Source: Rhizobium sp. 16-449-1b
GTDB taxonomy: Bacteria; Pseudomonadota; Alphaproteobacteria; Rhizobiales; Rhizobiaceae
Assembly (NCBI RefSeq): GCF_017741935.1
Contig: NZ_JAGHMH010000028.1
Location: 124,001 to 188,000, forward strand
Length of the DNA stretch: 64,000 nt
Direction of reading: 5' to 3'
The notes beneath the pieces were generated by a model that saw only the letters and a list, made by a program, of their open reading frames with translations, did not search any database and had not been told where the DNA came from. Position 1 is the first letter of the stretch; each line of letters begins with the position of its first letter. Below are positions 56,165-64,000 of this stretch, piece by piece. Position numbers and translations under genes: made by a program.

Positions 56165-58318
56165 TCACTGGTTTCGGCGCTTGCCTTCGAGAAGGTCGAG
56201 AACCGAATTGGCGGCATCCATGACGTTGGTTCCGGGCCCGAACACCGCCGCAACGCCGTGCTCCGTCAGAAACGCGTAATCCTGCCGGGGGATGACGCCG
56301 CCGACCACGACGATGATGTTTTCGGCGCCCTTCGCCTTCAGCACCTCGATCAGCTGCGGCGCCAGTGTCTTGTGGCCGGCGGCCAATGACGACATGCCGA
56401 CCACATGCACCTTACTCGATATCGCGAGGTTCGCCGCTTCCTCTGGCGTCTGGAACAGTGGCCCCGCCAGCACATCGAAGCCGATGTCGCCGAAGGCCGA
56501 AGCGATGACTTTCGCGCCGCGATCATGGCCATCCTGTCCGAGCTTGGCGACCATGATTTTCGGCGCCCCACCCAGTGCTTCGGAAATGGCGGTCATTCGC
56601 GTGCGCAACTGCTGCAGCTCCGGCTCATCGCTATAGGCATTGCCATAGACGTTTTTGACGACTTCGGGCTCCGCCGTGTGGTCGCCGAAGACACGCCGCA
56701 TCGCATCCGAAATTTCGCCGACGCTGGCGCGCGCCCGCGCCGCTTCCACCGCTGCCTCAAGCAGATTGCCCTTCCCGCTCTCGGCCACCTCGCGCAACCG
56801 GTCCAGCGTTTCCGCTACCTTGGCCGGGTCGCGGCGGCGGCGCGTCTCATCCAGACGCTTGATCTGCGAGGCCCGCACGGCGCTGTTGTCGATATCGAGA
56901 ATGTCGATCGGTTCTTCGTTTTCCAGCCGGTACTTGTTGACGCCGACGATGATCTCGTCGCCCTTGTCGACCGCCGCCTGCCGCCGGGTTGCGGCTTCCT
57001 CGATCAACCGCTTCGGCAGTCCTTCGTTGACGGCCTTCGTCATGCCGCCAAGTGCCTCGACTTCCTCGATCAACGCCCAGGCCTTTTCGGCAAGCTCGTT
57101 GGTTAGGCTTTCGACATAATAGGATCCGGCCAGCGGATCGACCACCTTGGTGACGCCCGTCTCGTGTTGGAGGATGAGCTGCGTGTTGCGGGCGATGCGT
57201 GACGAGAATTCGGTGGGCAGCGCGATCGCCTCGTCGAAGGAATTGGTGTGCAGCGATTGCGTGCCGCCAAGCACGGCCGACATCGCTTCGAAGGCGGTGC
57301 GGATGATGTTGTTATAGGGGTCCTGCTCCTGTAGCGACACCCCCGACGTCTGGCAATGCGTGCGCAGCATCAGCGACGACGCCTTCTTCGGCGCGAACTC
57401 CTCCATGATCCGCGTCCACAACAGGCGCGCGGCGCGCAGCTTGGCGGCCTCCATGAAGAAGTTCATGCCGATCGCGAAGAAGAAGGACAGGCGGCCGGCG
57501 AACTCGTCGACATCGAGCCCCTTAGCGATTGCCGCGCGCACATATTCGCGCCCGTCGGCCAGCGTGAAGGCAAGCTCCTGCACCAGCGTCGCGCCCGCCT
57601 CCTGCATGTGATAGCCGGAAATCGAGATCGAATTGAAGCGCGGCATCTCCCTGGAGGTGTACTCGATGATATCGGCGACGATCCGCATCGAGGGCTCGGG
57701 CGGGTAGATGTAGGTGTTGCGGACCATGAACTCCTTGAGGATGTCGTTCTGGATGGTTCCGGAAAGGGCTGCCCGCGACACGCCCTGCTCCTCGCCGGCA
57801 ACGATGAAATTCGCAAGGATCGGAATGACCGCGCCGTTCATCGTCATCGACACCGAGACCTTCTCCAGCGGAATGCCGTCGAATAGGATCTTCATGTCCT
57901 CGACGCTGTCGATCGCGACGCCCGCCTTGCCGACATCACCTTCGACGCGCGGATGGTCGCTATCATAGCCGCGATGGGTGGCGAGATCGAAGGCGACTGA
58001 GACGCCCTGCTGGCCAGATGCCAGAGCTTTGCGATAAAACGCGTTGGATGCCTCGGCGGTCGAGAAGCCGGCATACTGCCGGATCGTCCAGGGCCGGCCG
58101 GCATACATGGTCGCGCGCGGACCGCGGGTGAAGGGTGCGAAGCCCGGAAGCGAGCCCGGCTGCGCGACAGCGCTCTGATCGGCTTCGGTATAGAGCGGCT
58201 TGACGTCTATCCCCTCTGGCGTCTTCCACACGAGCGTATCCGGCGAAGCGCGAAGTTCCTTCTCGGCAAGCGCCTGCCAGTCCCCCAGTGTCCTCTCGCC
58301 AAGCGTCTTCTTCGTCAT
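56165..58318 (-). CDS. scpA: Methylmalonyl-CoA mutase
   Basis: 717 residues from the ATG at 58318. The N-terminal barrel (RPWTIRQYAGFSTAEASNAFYRKAL) and C-terminal cobalamin domain with His598 in GQDGHDRGAKVI are complete. It interconverts methylmalonyl-CoA and succinyl-CoA with adenosylcobalamin, in propionate and branched-chain catabolism. This is the single-polypeptide homodimer type. No partner genes (epimerase, propionyl-CoA carboxylase) are beside it here. Confidence 0.95.
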   Translation of the reverse strand: MTKKTLGERTLGDWQALAEKELRASPDTLVWKTPEGIDVKPLYTEADQSAVAQPGSLPGFAPFTRGPRATMYAGRPWTIRQYAGFSTAEASNAFYRKALASGQQGVSVAFDLATHRGYDSDHPRVEGDVGKAGVAIDSVEDMKILFDGIPLEKVSVSMTMNGAVIPILANFIVAGEEQGVSRAALSGTIQNDILKEFMVRNTYIYPPEPSMRIVADIIEYTSREMPRFNSISISGYHMQEAGATLVQELAFTLADGREYVRAAIAKGLDVDEFAGRLSFFFAIGMNFFMEAAKLRAARLLWTRIMEEFAPKKASSLMLRTHCQTSGVSLQEQDPYNNIIRTAFEAMSAVLGGTQSLHTNSFDEAIALPTEFSSRIARNTQLILQHETGVTKVVDPLAGSYYVESLTNELAEKAWALIEEVEALGGMTKAVNEGLPKRLIEEAATRRQAAVDKGDEIIVGVNKYRLENEEPIDILDIDNSAVRASQIKRLDETRRRRDPAKVAETLDRLREVAESGKGNLLEAAVEAARARASVGEISDAMRRVFGDHTAEPEVVKNVYGNAYSDEPELQQLRTRMTAISEALGGAPKIMVAKLGQDGHDRGAKVIASAFGDIGFDVLAGPLFQTPEEAANLAISSKVHVVGMSSLAAGHKTLAPQLIEVLKAKGAENIIVVVGGVIPRQDYAFLTEHGVAAVFGPGTNVMDAANSVLDLLEGKRRNQ

Positions 58319-58766
58319 ATCAAGCCTCCGCAGTCTTCTTTTACGGCAGGCTAGCATTTTATCCGCGCAGGATGCGAGGGCGGCGAGGCTATAAATATGA
58401 CAGCTCTTTCCGCCTGGTCGATTATTCCGCTGCCGCGAAGGCCGGCGTTCGGTTTGGAAAGAAGGCGGCGATTTCGCTGATGAAAACGGCGCTTAGGCCT
58501 GGAGGCAATTGCCAGATCGCACGGGAATTGCTATGTAGTTTGCGTGGGAGCGAGCACGAAGAGTGCGATCTTCAGACAAAATTCACCATCAGCACTTGAT
58601 TGTTTTAAAACGGTATTTTCCCGATACGGAAGATAACGAGCGGTTTTGTTTACTGACTCGTACGACCCATTTTCGGGGCTCGTTTTTGGTAGTTATCGAT
58701 AGTGATCGCTATCGAGTCGGAGAGTCTGTATAGTCGCGACTTTCTACGGTTGACGATCAGCACGGC
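58319..58766. other. Non-coding gap with inverted repeat before the recombinase
   Basis: No convincing gene. An inverted repeat TCGATAG-tgatcg-CTATCGA spans 58696-58715: 7-bp arms and a 6-bp centre, 51 bp before the recombinase start. It could be an operator, or a recombination core site for the adjacent recombinase. Confidence 0.4.
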
Positions 58767-59882
58767 ATGCGGAAAATTCACCCCAATATTCAAGAGACGC
58801 TCGATCCGCAGGCGCTTTCGCGCGCGGAGACGCTCGACATTCTTGATAGCATCTTCCCATTCGACCGGCGCGATCAGCTCGCGCAGCTGCTGACGGATGA
58901 AGATGCCCTCATCTTGAAAAGACTGGCGCAGAGAAATATCGCGCAGAATACAATCCGCGCTCTCGCCTCTGATTTGGGTTATCTTCAGGCTTGGGCTCGC
59001 GCCACGACTGAGAGGCCCCTGCCCTGGCCAACGCCAGAAGAGATGGTTTACGCCTTCATCTCGCAGCACCTTCATCGTGCAGCCGCTGCACCGGATGGAC
59101 AGAGTGATTGCATGCCGCGCCACGTCGAGGACAGTCTGCGCCAGCGGACCCTTCTCAGAGGCTCCCTCCCACATGCCCCTTCGACCGTTCGTCGACGGAT
59201 CGCAAGTTGGGCATTGCTGGCGCGAGAGCGTGGCCTGTCCGGCCCCTTCGACAGCGCGTCTGTCAAAGGAGCCATCAAGCAGGCGAAGCACAATGGCGGC
59301 CACACGCCCGTCTCAATGAGCGCCACGTCAATTACAGACGACATCCTCCGCCGTCTTCTCCAGACCTGCAAGAAGGACGGCATCGTCGGTCGCCGCGATC
59401 GCGCGATCCTGTTGCTGGCAGCAGAGGCCGGCGGCCAACGTCGCGCGGAGGTCGCCAGTCTCCGCGTCGAAGACCTGTCCATCGGAGGCAGCAACGATAT
59501 TCACAAAAGGTACTCCCGTCGCACTCGGTTGACCGTCAGGATCGGCGCGGCGGAACGCGGCAACCAGGTGAACCTATCTGGCGAAGCGGCCAAGGCACTG
59601 ATGGAATGGCTACGGGAAGGCAACATAGAGACCGGGCCCGTCTTCCGGAAAATCGATCAATGGGGCAATGTCTCGCGACGGATGCTGACACCGCAGTCGG
59701 TCAATCTGATCGTCAAGACCCGTGCGAAGAAAGCGGGCATCGATCCGTCGTCAGTGTCTGCTCAGGGATTGCGATCCGGCAACCCGGCTAGGGCACGAAG
59801 GCGCGAGCGCAACCCCTCGCCCGCGGTTGCGACTGAAAATGAAGGTCGGAGCGAAGAGGTCTCTATCGGGGGCGGGACGTAA
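58767..59882 (+). pseudogene. Tyrosine recombinase/integrase with degraded C-terminus
   Basis: The 371-residue frame has an N-terminal SAM-like domain (NTIRALASDLGYLQAWARAT) and a catalytic domain start with the first Arg (GRRDRAILLLAAEAGGQRRAEVASLRVEDL). The motif normally HGLRSG reads QGLRSG near 345-350, and the following helix and the tyrosine region are missing. In the overlapping plus-strand frame, 59790-59880 looks like decayed remains of that region (KVGAKRSLSGAGRN), so at least one frameshift is likely. Probably an inactive remnant of an integrative element near the replication genes. Confidence 0.7.
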
Positions 59883-60013
59883 TCCGCCGGTCAATTCGTC
59901 ACCCGCCGTCCACTCTTGAAATCAGTTGATCCCCGCATCATCTATCTGTCACCACCCGTATCGATAGCCTGCAGAGTGAGCCGTGAGCTCACACGCTTTT
60001 GCTGTCCGGGAAC

Positions 60014-60045
60014 GAAGGGCGCTCCTCGAAAGAGTTGAGCGCCCT
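60014..60045 (+). terminator. Rho-independent terminator after the recombinase remnant
   Basis: 10-bp stem AAGGGCGCTC/GAGCGCCCTT with a 12-nt loop, followed by TTTCTGTTTT. It would end transcripts arriving from the recombinase side and insulate the repABC region. Confidence 0.8.
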
Positions 60046-60522
60046 TTCTGTTTTGGCGTCATCACCAACCCGGCGCCACCGCGATTGAGAAGATCCGGCG
60101 ACATACGAGATCCCGGCGACCGGCACGCGCTTTGGGCGTCGGGCGATATAGAGTGAGGCACCGACAGGCGCTCTCGTGTGATCAATTCAGCACGCAACCT
60201 CTCTCCAACCCAACACCGTACAGGCCGCTTGCGCGCCTCAGGCATGCGGCCGAGGAGGGAGAGGGGAGCACCATTCGTCGGCACCGGACAGGCAGCATTG
60301 CCCTCCCAACGGCAGCCGGCCATGCGTCGGTCGCAGCACGACGACGCGTGAACCACCTGTTCAAAACCCCTCACGGGGCGAGACGCCGACGGCGGGCCGT
60401 GTTATCGTTCCTATGTCTTACTGGGATCAGCTGCAGTCGCCGATTATCGGCGCGCACAAAGCAAGCCGACGACAACCGGGCCATCGCCCTGTGGGGCGCG
60501 ACAGCCTCGATCGACCGATCGA

Positions 60523-60538
60523 GTTCCCCGCGGGGAAC
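60523..60538. promoter_or_regulatory. parS centromere site, copy 1
   Basis: GTTCCCCGCGGGGAAC, a perfect 16-bp palindrome fitting the repABC parS pattern GTT-n10-AAC with a central GC. It is the expected binding site of RepB. An identical copy begins 53 bp further on. Confidence 0.88.
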
Positions 60539-60575
60539 AGAGCGCCGCTGCCGCCTGATGGGTGGCCAAATCGAC

Positions 60576-60591
60576 GTTCCCCGCGGGGAAC
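60576..60591. promoter_or_regulatory. parS centromere site, copy 2
   Basis: GTTCCCCGCGGGGAAC, identical to copy 1 and 53 bp from it start to start, about five helical turns. It lies 151 bp upstream of repA. Confidence 0.88.
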
Positions 60592-60741
60592 TCGGCAATT
60601 TGCAGCCAATTGCGAATCGCGCTACTTCTTCAACTACGCAAAAAGTGCGAATTATCGTTTTTTAGCGAAACAACAGGCGGGTTAACTCAGCATTAACCAT
60701 CTCGGCGCTTAGGTTATTGAACCCGAATTGAGGATAGAATC

Positions 60742-61920
60742 GTGAACCGGCACTTGAGCAGCCTCGACTTCATGCAGAGCTTTTCCACCAAGCTGGAACT
60801 GGCTCTGCAAAATCTATCGATGGCACAATATCCACCTGACGCCCGCAGAGAACTACGGAAGTTCACGTCGTCGGAAGTCGCATCGCTTCTCGATGTCTCC
60901 GAAGCCTACATCCGCCAGATCGTCGTGAAGGAAAAAGGGCCCGCGCCGGAGACAACGGCCAATGGCCGCCGCATGTATTCTCTGGAACAGATACTCGAAC
61001 TGCGCATGACGCTCGCCGAGAAGGGCCGCAAGAAGTGGATGAACCCGCGGCGCGTCAATGGCGAAGCCTGCCAAGTTCTGGCCGTCACCAACTTCAAGGG
61101 CGGATCGAGCAAGACCTCGACCACTATCCACCTCGGCCACTATCTCGCCCTCAAGGGCTACCGCGTGCTGGCCGTCGATCTCGACCCGCAGGCATCGCTG
61201 ACCAGCCTCCACGGGAACCTTGCGGATTTCAATCCGCGCGAAGACGAAACGCTCTATGCGGCGATCCGCTTCGAGGATCCAAAGCCGACGCGTTCGCTTA
61301 TTCACCAGACCCATATCGTAGGCTTCGACGTAATCTGCGCCGGCCTCGATCTCACAGAGTTCGAAACCGCGGTCGCCCTCGAAATGCGCAAGAGCGGTGG
61401 CACCAGCTTCCTGCTGCGTGTCTCGCAGGCGCTTGAGCAGGTCGCCGACGACTATGACGTGATCCTGATGGATTCCGCGCCGTCGCTAAACTTCTTGACG
61501 CTGTCGTCGCTGACCGCTGCGACCGCCGTCATCATCCCGGTGCCGGCGCATATGCTGGATGTCGATTCCACCGGCAAGTTCCTGGAGCTCGCATCCTCCT
61601 ACATGCAAATCCTGAGCGACATGGGCGCTTCGACGCAGTGGGATTTCGCGAAGTTCCTCGTCACCAAGTTCGAAGCCAACGATCACCCGCAGGCGAACAT
61701 GACCGCGCTGATGCGTCAGGTCTTCGGCGATGATCTCTTGTTGAACATGGTGACGAAATCCACGGCTGTTGCCGATGCGCTGACCTGGAAGCAGAGCCTG
61801 TACGAAGTGCAGCGTTCGAGGTTCTCCGCACCGAAGACCTACGACCGTGCCATGGAATCGATCAACGCCTCGAACGCCGAGATCGAAAAACTACTCTGGA
61901 ATGCATGGGGGCGTGAATGA
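60742..61920 (+). CDS. repA: Plasmid partitioning ATPase RepA
   Basis: 392 residues from a GTG at 60742 (AGGATAG upstream). An N-terminal helix-turn-helix-bearing region (FTSSEVASLLDVSEAYIRQIV) is followed by a ParA-type ATPase with deviant Walker A KGGSSKT (119-125) and VDLDPQAS. RepA drives segregation and, with RepB, represses the repABC promoter. It overlaps repB by 4 bp. Length is normal for the family. Confidence 0.96.
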   Translation: MNRHLSSLDFMQSFSTKLELALQNLSMAQYPPDARRELRKFTSSEVASLLDVSEAYIRQIVVKEKGPAPETTANGRRMYSLEQILELRMTLAEKGRKKWMNPRRVNGEACQVLAVTNFKGGSSKTSTTIHLGHYLALKGYRVLAVDLDPQASLTSLHGNLADFNPREDETLYAAIRFEDPKPTRSLIHQTHIVGFDVICAGLDLTEFETAVALEMRKSGGTSFLLRVSQALEQVADDYDVILMDSAPSLNFLTLSSLTAATAVIIPVPAHMLDVDSTGKFLELASSYMQILSDMGASTQWDFAKFLVTKFEANDHPQANMTALMRQVFGDDLLLNMVTKSTAVADALTWKQSLYEVQRSRFSAPKTYDRAMESINASNAEIEKLLWNAWGRE

Positions 61921-62921
61921 GCCGCAAAGACTCTCGGGGCATGTTCGCCAATGTGCTCGGCCAGCTCGACCAGCCATCGGCGACACCGCCGCAGGCCAAG
62001 ACAACATCGCCGCATCTTTTGAAGGTTGCCGCCGGCGTGCGCCAGATTCAGGAGAAGGGCGAGGTTCTCGACCGTCTGCTGAAGGATGGCGACCATATCG
62101 TCGACGTCGATCCCGATGACGTCGCACCCTCGACCATTCCCGATCGCTTCGACGGCGCCTATGACGACAGCGCCATCGAGGACATCGCCGCATCGATCAG
62201 CGAGCGCGGCCAGATCGTGCCTGGCCTGATCCGTCCGTTCAAGAATGGTCCGAAGCCTTACCAGATCGTCTTCGGCCGCCGCCGCCTAGCAGCCGCCAAG
62301 AAGCTCGGCCTGAAGTTTCGCGCCATCGTTCGTGAGCTCACGGATGAAGAGGCGATCGTCTTCCAGGGCGAAGAAAACGCCAACCGCAACGATCTGTCCT
62401 TCATCGAGAAGTGCGCTTTCGCACTGTCTCAGGAACAGGCGGGATACAAGCGCGACATCATTTCGGCGTCGCTGGCAACCGGCAAGTCGCATATCTCGGA
62501 AATGTTGCGCATCGCATCGGCCGTTCCGCGCACCACCATGCTGGTCATCGGTTCGGCACCGGATATCGGTCGTCGCCGCTGGATCGAGTTCGTCGATATC
62601 TTCGTGGCGCGTCCCGATGCCGCCGAATGCGTGGAAGAGGCCCTCTCGGAGGTCAAGCGCAGTTCGGAGACCGACCGCTTCGCCTTGGCACTTGCGGCCC
62701 TCAAGACCGCTGCCGCCAAGCCTGCCGTTACAGAGACACCGCAGACAGCCGAGATCCGTGCAAACGGTTTTCTTCTGGCAACCGTCAGCTACCCGAAATC
62801 AGGTCCGCGCATCAGCTTCACCAAGGCGGTGCCGACCAGTTTCGTCGATTTTCTGAATGATCGCATGGAGACGCTTCACGGCGAATTCCTGCAGTCCGTA
62901 GACAACAAGAGCAAAGGATAA
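61917..62921 (+). CDS. repB: Plasmid partitioning protein RepB
   Basis: 334 residues. ParB-like N-terminal nuclease-fold segment (IPGLIR-like stretch EDIAASISERGQIVPGLIRPF, and FGRRRLAAAKKLGLKFRAIV) and a helix-turn-helix with KSHISEMLRIAS. It binds parS and partners with RepA. The gene overlaps repA and is followed by the antisense RNA region before repC. Confidence 0.96.
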   Translation: MSRKDSRGMFANVLGQLDQPSATPPQAKTTSPHLLKVAAGVRQIQEKGEVLDRLLKDGDHIVDVDPDDVAPSTIPDRFDGAYDDSAIEDIAASISERGQIVPGLIRPFKNGPKPYQIVFGRRRLAAAKKLGLKFRAIVRELTDEEAIVFQGEENANRNDLSFIEKCAFALSQEQAGYKRDIISASLATGKSHISEMLRIASAVPRTTMLVIGSAPDIGRRRWIEFVDIFVARPDAAECVEEALSEVKRSSETDRFALALAALKTAAAKPAVTETPQTAEIRANGFLLATVSYPKSGPRISFTKAVPTSFVDFLNDRMETLHGEFLQSVDNKSKG

Positions 62922-62932
62922 CGCCGCAAAAG

Positions 62933-62983
62933 AAAAAAGCCCCCGGACGTTGCCGTCGCGGAAGCTCTTCTCATTGGTTTAGC
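62933..62983 (-). ncRNA. Antisense RNA controlling repC (ctRNA/incA type)
   Basis: On the minus strand, a -35 TTGACA (63018-63013) and -10 GATTCT (62995-62990) are separated by 17 bp. Transcription would start near 62983 and end at a hairpin (AGCTTCC...GGGGGCT) followed by TTTTTT (62938-62933), giving about 50 nt. Every repABC plasmid has such an RNA in the repB-repC gap; it pairs with the repC leader and limits RepC synthesis, and so sets copy number and incompatibility. Confidence 0.85.
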
Positions 62984-63076
62984 AGCTAGAGAATCGCACT
63001 TCCTCGAATCACTGTCAAGCATCTTTGGCACCGTTTTGGTGGACGAACTTCTTTTGCCTTGGAAAAGGTGAAGGTG

Positions 63077-64000
63077 ATGGAAGGCCAATTTGTAACGACG
63101 CCCTTTGGGCGGCGAGCGATGTCGCTTGGCATGCTCGCAAATCAGGTCAGAGCCCAGCAGATCAAGCCGGGCTATTCGATCGATAAGTGGAAGCTCTACC
63201 GTTCCCTGTGTGAGGCCAAGCCCTTGCTCGGCGTGACGGATCGTGCGCTCGCCGTCTTGAACGCGCTTCTGAGCTTCTATCCGCAAAACGAACTGTCGGA
63301 AGAAAGCGGGCTGGTGGTGTTTCCCTCCAATGCCCAGCTGTCTCTGCGCTCTCATGGGATGGCCGAACAGACCATCCGGCGTCATCTGGCAGCGCTTGTC
63401 GATGCCGGCCTTTTGACCCGCAAGGACAGCCCGAACGGAAAGCGTTATGCGCGCAAGGATCGCTCCGGCTCCATTCGCGATGCGTTCGGCTTTTCGCTTG
63501 CGCCTTTGCTTGCCCGTGCCGAGGAGATCGAGCATCTGGCGGCAAAGGTCGTGGCGGAGAAATTGTACGTCCAGCATTTGCGTGAGCAGATCAGCCTGTT
63601 TCGCCGGGATATCGCCAAGCTGATCGAAGCCGCGATCACCGACCAGGTTCCGGGCGAATGGGCTCAGACTTTCAACGAGTTTCGCGACATTGTCGAAAGC
63701 GTTCCGCGCGCTCCAACGACCACCGAGCTGGAAGTTGTATGCGATCTGATCGAACGTTTGCGCCTGAAAGTGCTTAACCATCTGGATATACAGCTAAAAT
63801 CGAAAAATTTGAGCGCCAATCCCTATCAAAATGAGCGCCACATACAGAATTCCAATTCCGAATCTATTCTTGATTCTGAAGCGCCTGCTCAAATCGAGAA
63901 CCGGCAACACGCGGATGGGCATAAGGTCGAGCAAGATCGAGAAGATGCGAACAATGCGGTTCCTTGGAGATCTGTCTCGGTATCCATTCCGTCTTTGCCT
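63077..64000 (+). CDS. repC: Replication initiator RepC, 3' end beyond window
   Basis: The first 308 residues are visible from the ATG at 63077 (MEGQFVTTPFGRRAMSLGML), after GAAAAGGTGAAGGTG. The winged-helix N-domain contains LSLRSHGMAEQTIRRHLAALVDAGLLTRKDSPNGKRYA, the RepC signature. It is the initiator of repABC replicons and acts on an origin within its own gene. The window ends before the stop. Confidence 0.95.
   Translation, partial: MEGQFVTTPFGRRAMSLGMLANQVRAQQIKPGYSIDKWKLYRSLCEAKPLLGVTDRALAVLNALLSFYPQNELSEESGLVVFPSNAQLSLRSHGMAEQTIRRHLAALVDAGLLTRKDSPNGKRYARKDRSGSIRDAFGFSLAPLLARAEEIEHLAAKVVAEKLYVQHLREQISLFRRDIAKLIEAAITDQVPGEWAQTFNEFRDIVESVPRAPTTTELEVVCDLIERLRLKVLNHLDIQLKSKNLSANPYQNERHIQNSNSESILDSEAPAQIENRQHADGHKVEQDREDANNAVPWRSVSVSIPSLP
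63785..63885. other. AT-rich segment in repC, likely replication origin
   Basis: Inside repC the composition shifts abruptly to AT-rich (from gatatacagctaaaatcg to cttgattctgaagc), in contrast to the GC-rich surroundings. TGAGCGCCA occurs twice as a direct repeat 25 bp apart. In repABC plasmids the origin lies in such an AT-rich stretch in the central part of repC. Confidence 0.6.

Larger units (their letters stand above)
59883..60741. other. Non-coding region upstream of repA
   Basis: Holds a terminator (60014-60045, AAGGGCGCTC/GAGCGCCCTT then TTTCTGTTTT) and two parS palindromes. The AT-rich stretch at about 60620-60700 is the likely repA promoter. I see no convincing gene; the overlapping open frames have no family features. 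Confidence 0.65.

Noticed and set aside
58767..59882. Calling the recombinase a functional integrase
   Set aside because: The C-terminal catalytic region is not readable in frame and the expected His is Gln, so a pseudogene call is safer.
60132..60665. Open frames across the parS region
   Set aside because: They run through both parS palindromes, are Arg-rich and match nothing; non-coding is the better reading.

Overview
The window looks like part of a large secondary replicon (plasmid, megaplasmid or chromid) of a Rhizobiaceae-type alphaproteobacterium. The right end carries a repABC replication and partition module: repA and repB overlapping by 4 bp, an antisense RNA gene in the repB-repC gap, repC running off the window, and two identical 16-bp parS-type palindromes upstream of repA. 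The DNA is GC-rich throughout. The cargo is dominated by ABC importers, LacI/RpiR/Lrp/LysR/MarR regulators and catabolic enzymes, as is usual for rhizobial accessory replicons. I saw no rRNA, tRNA, CRISPR array or intact transposon.

Layout. 0-8.4 kb: a divergent locus around an RpiR regulator. One arm has RidA, RpiR, an SDR, a GH20 hexosaminidase and an M81 metallopeptidase cut by the window edge; the other has an NTF2-like protein, a second M81 protein, a DSD1/D-threonine-aldolase-like enzyme and a small secreted protein. 8.4-14.6 kb: a binding-protein-dependent sugar importer with a Gfo/Idh/MocA dehydrogenase, divergent from an Lrp regulator. 14.7-22.6 kb: MFS and DoxX proteins, an amidohydrolase, XapX, an isochorismatase-fold hydrolase and a VOC dioxygenase, with a divergent LysR; this resembles an aromatic or quinone stress cluster. 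22.1-24.1 kb: a second DoxX, a lipoprotein candidate and a MarR regulator. 24.2-27.8 kb: a three-subunit membrane-bound FAD sugar/polyol dehydrogenase. 28-30.4 kb: a LacI regulator and a TehA/SLAC1 channel. 30.4-37.6 kb: a GH127 (beta-L-arabinofuranosidase family) utilisation locus with its own importer and LacI regulator.

37.8-49.7 kb is the most interesting part: an Rbs-type importer, a LacI regulator, an IolG/MocA-like dehydrogenase, the three MocDEF-type proteins (di-iron hydroxylase, Rieske ferredoxin, ferredoxin reductase) and folate one-carbon genes (purU, folD and a divergent panB homologue). A 17-bp sequence occurs twice, 4.9 kb apart, before the importer and before mocD, and a related 16-bp site lies in the regulator-dehydrogenase gap. 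I read this as one regulon that imports a methylated polyol or amino-polyol, removes the methyl group oxidatively, and disposes of the formaldehyde through tetrahydrofolate.

49.8-58.3 kb: the periplasmic protease Prc, a six-PAS hybrid histidine kinase and methylmalonyl-CoA mutase. 58.7-59.9 kb: a tyrosine recombinase whose C-terminus has decayed, followed by about 0.85 kb of non-coding DNA with parS, then repABC.
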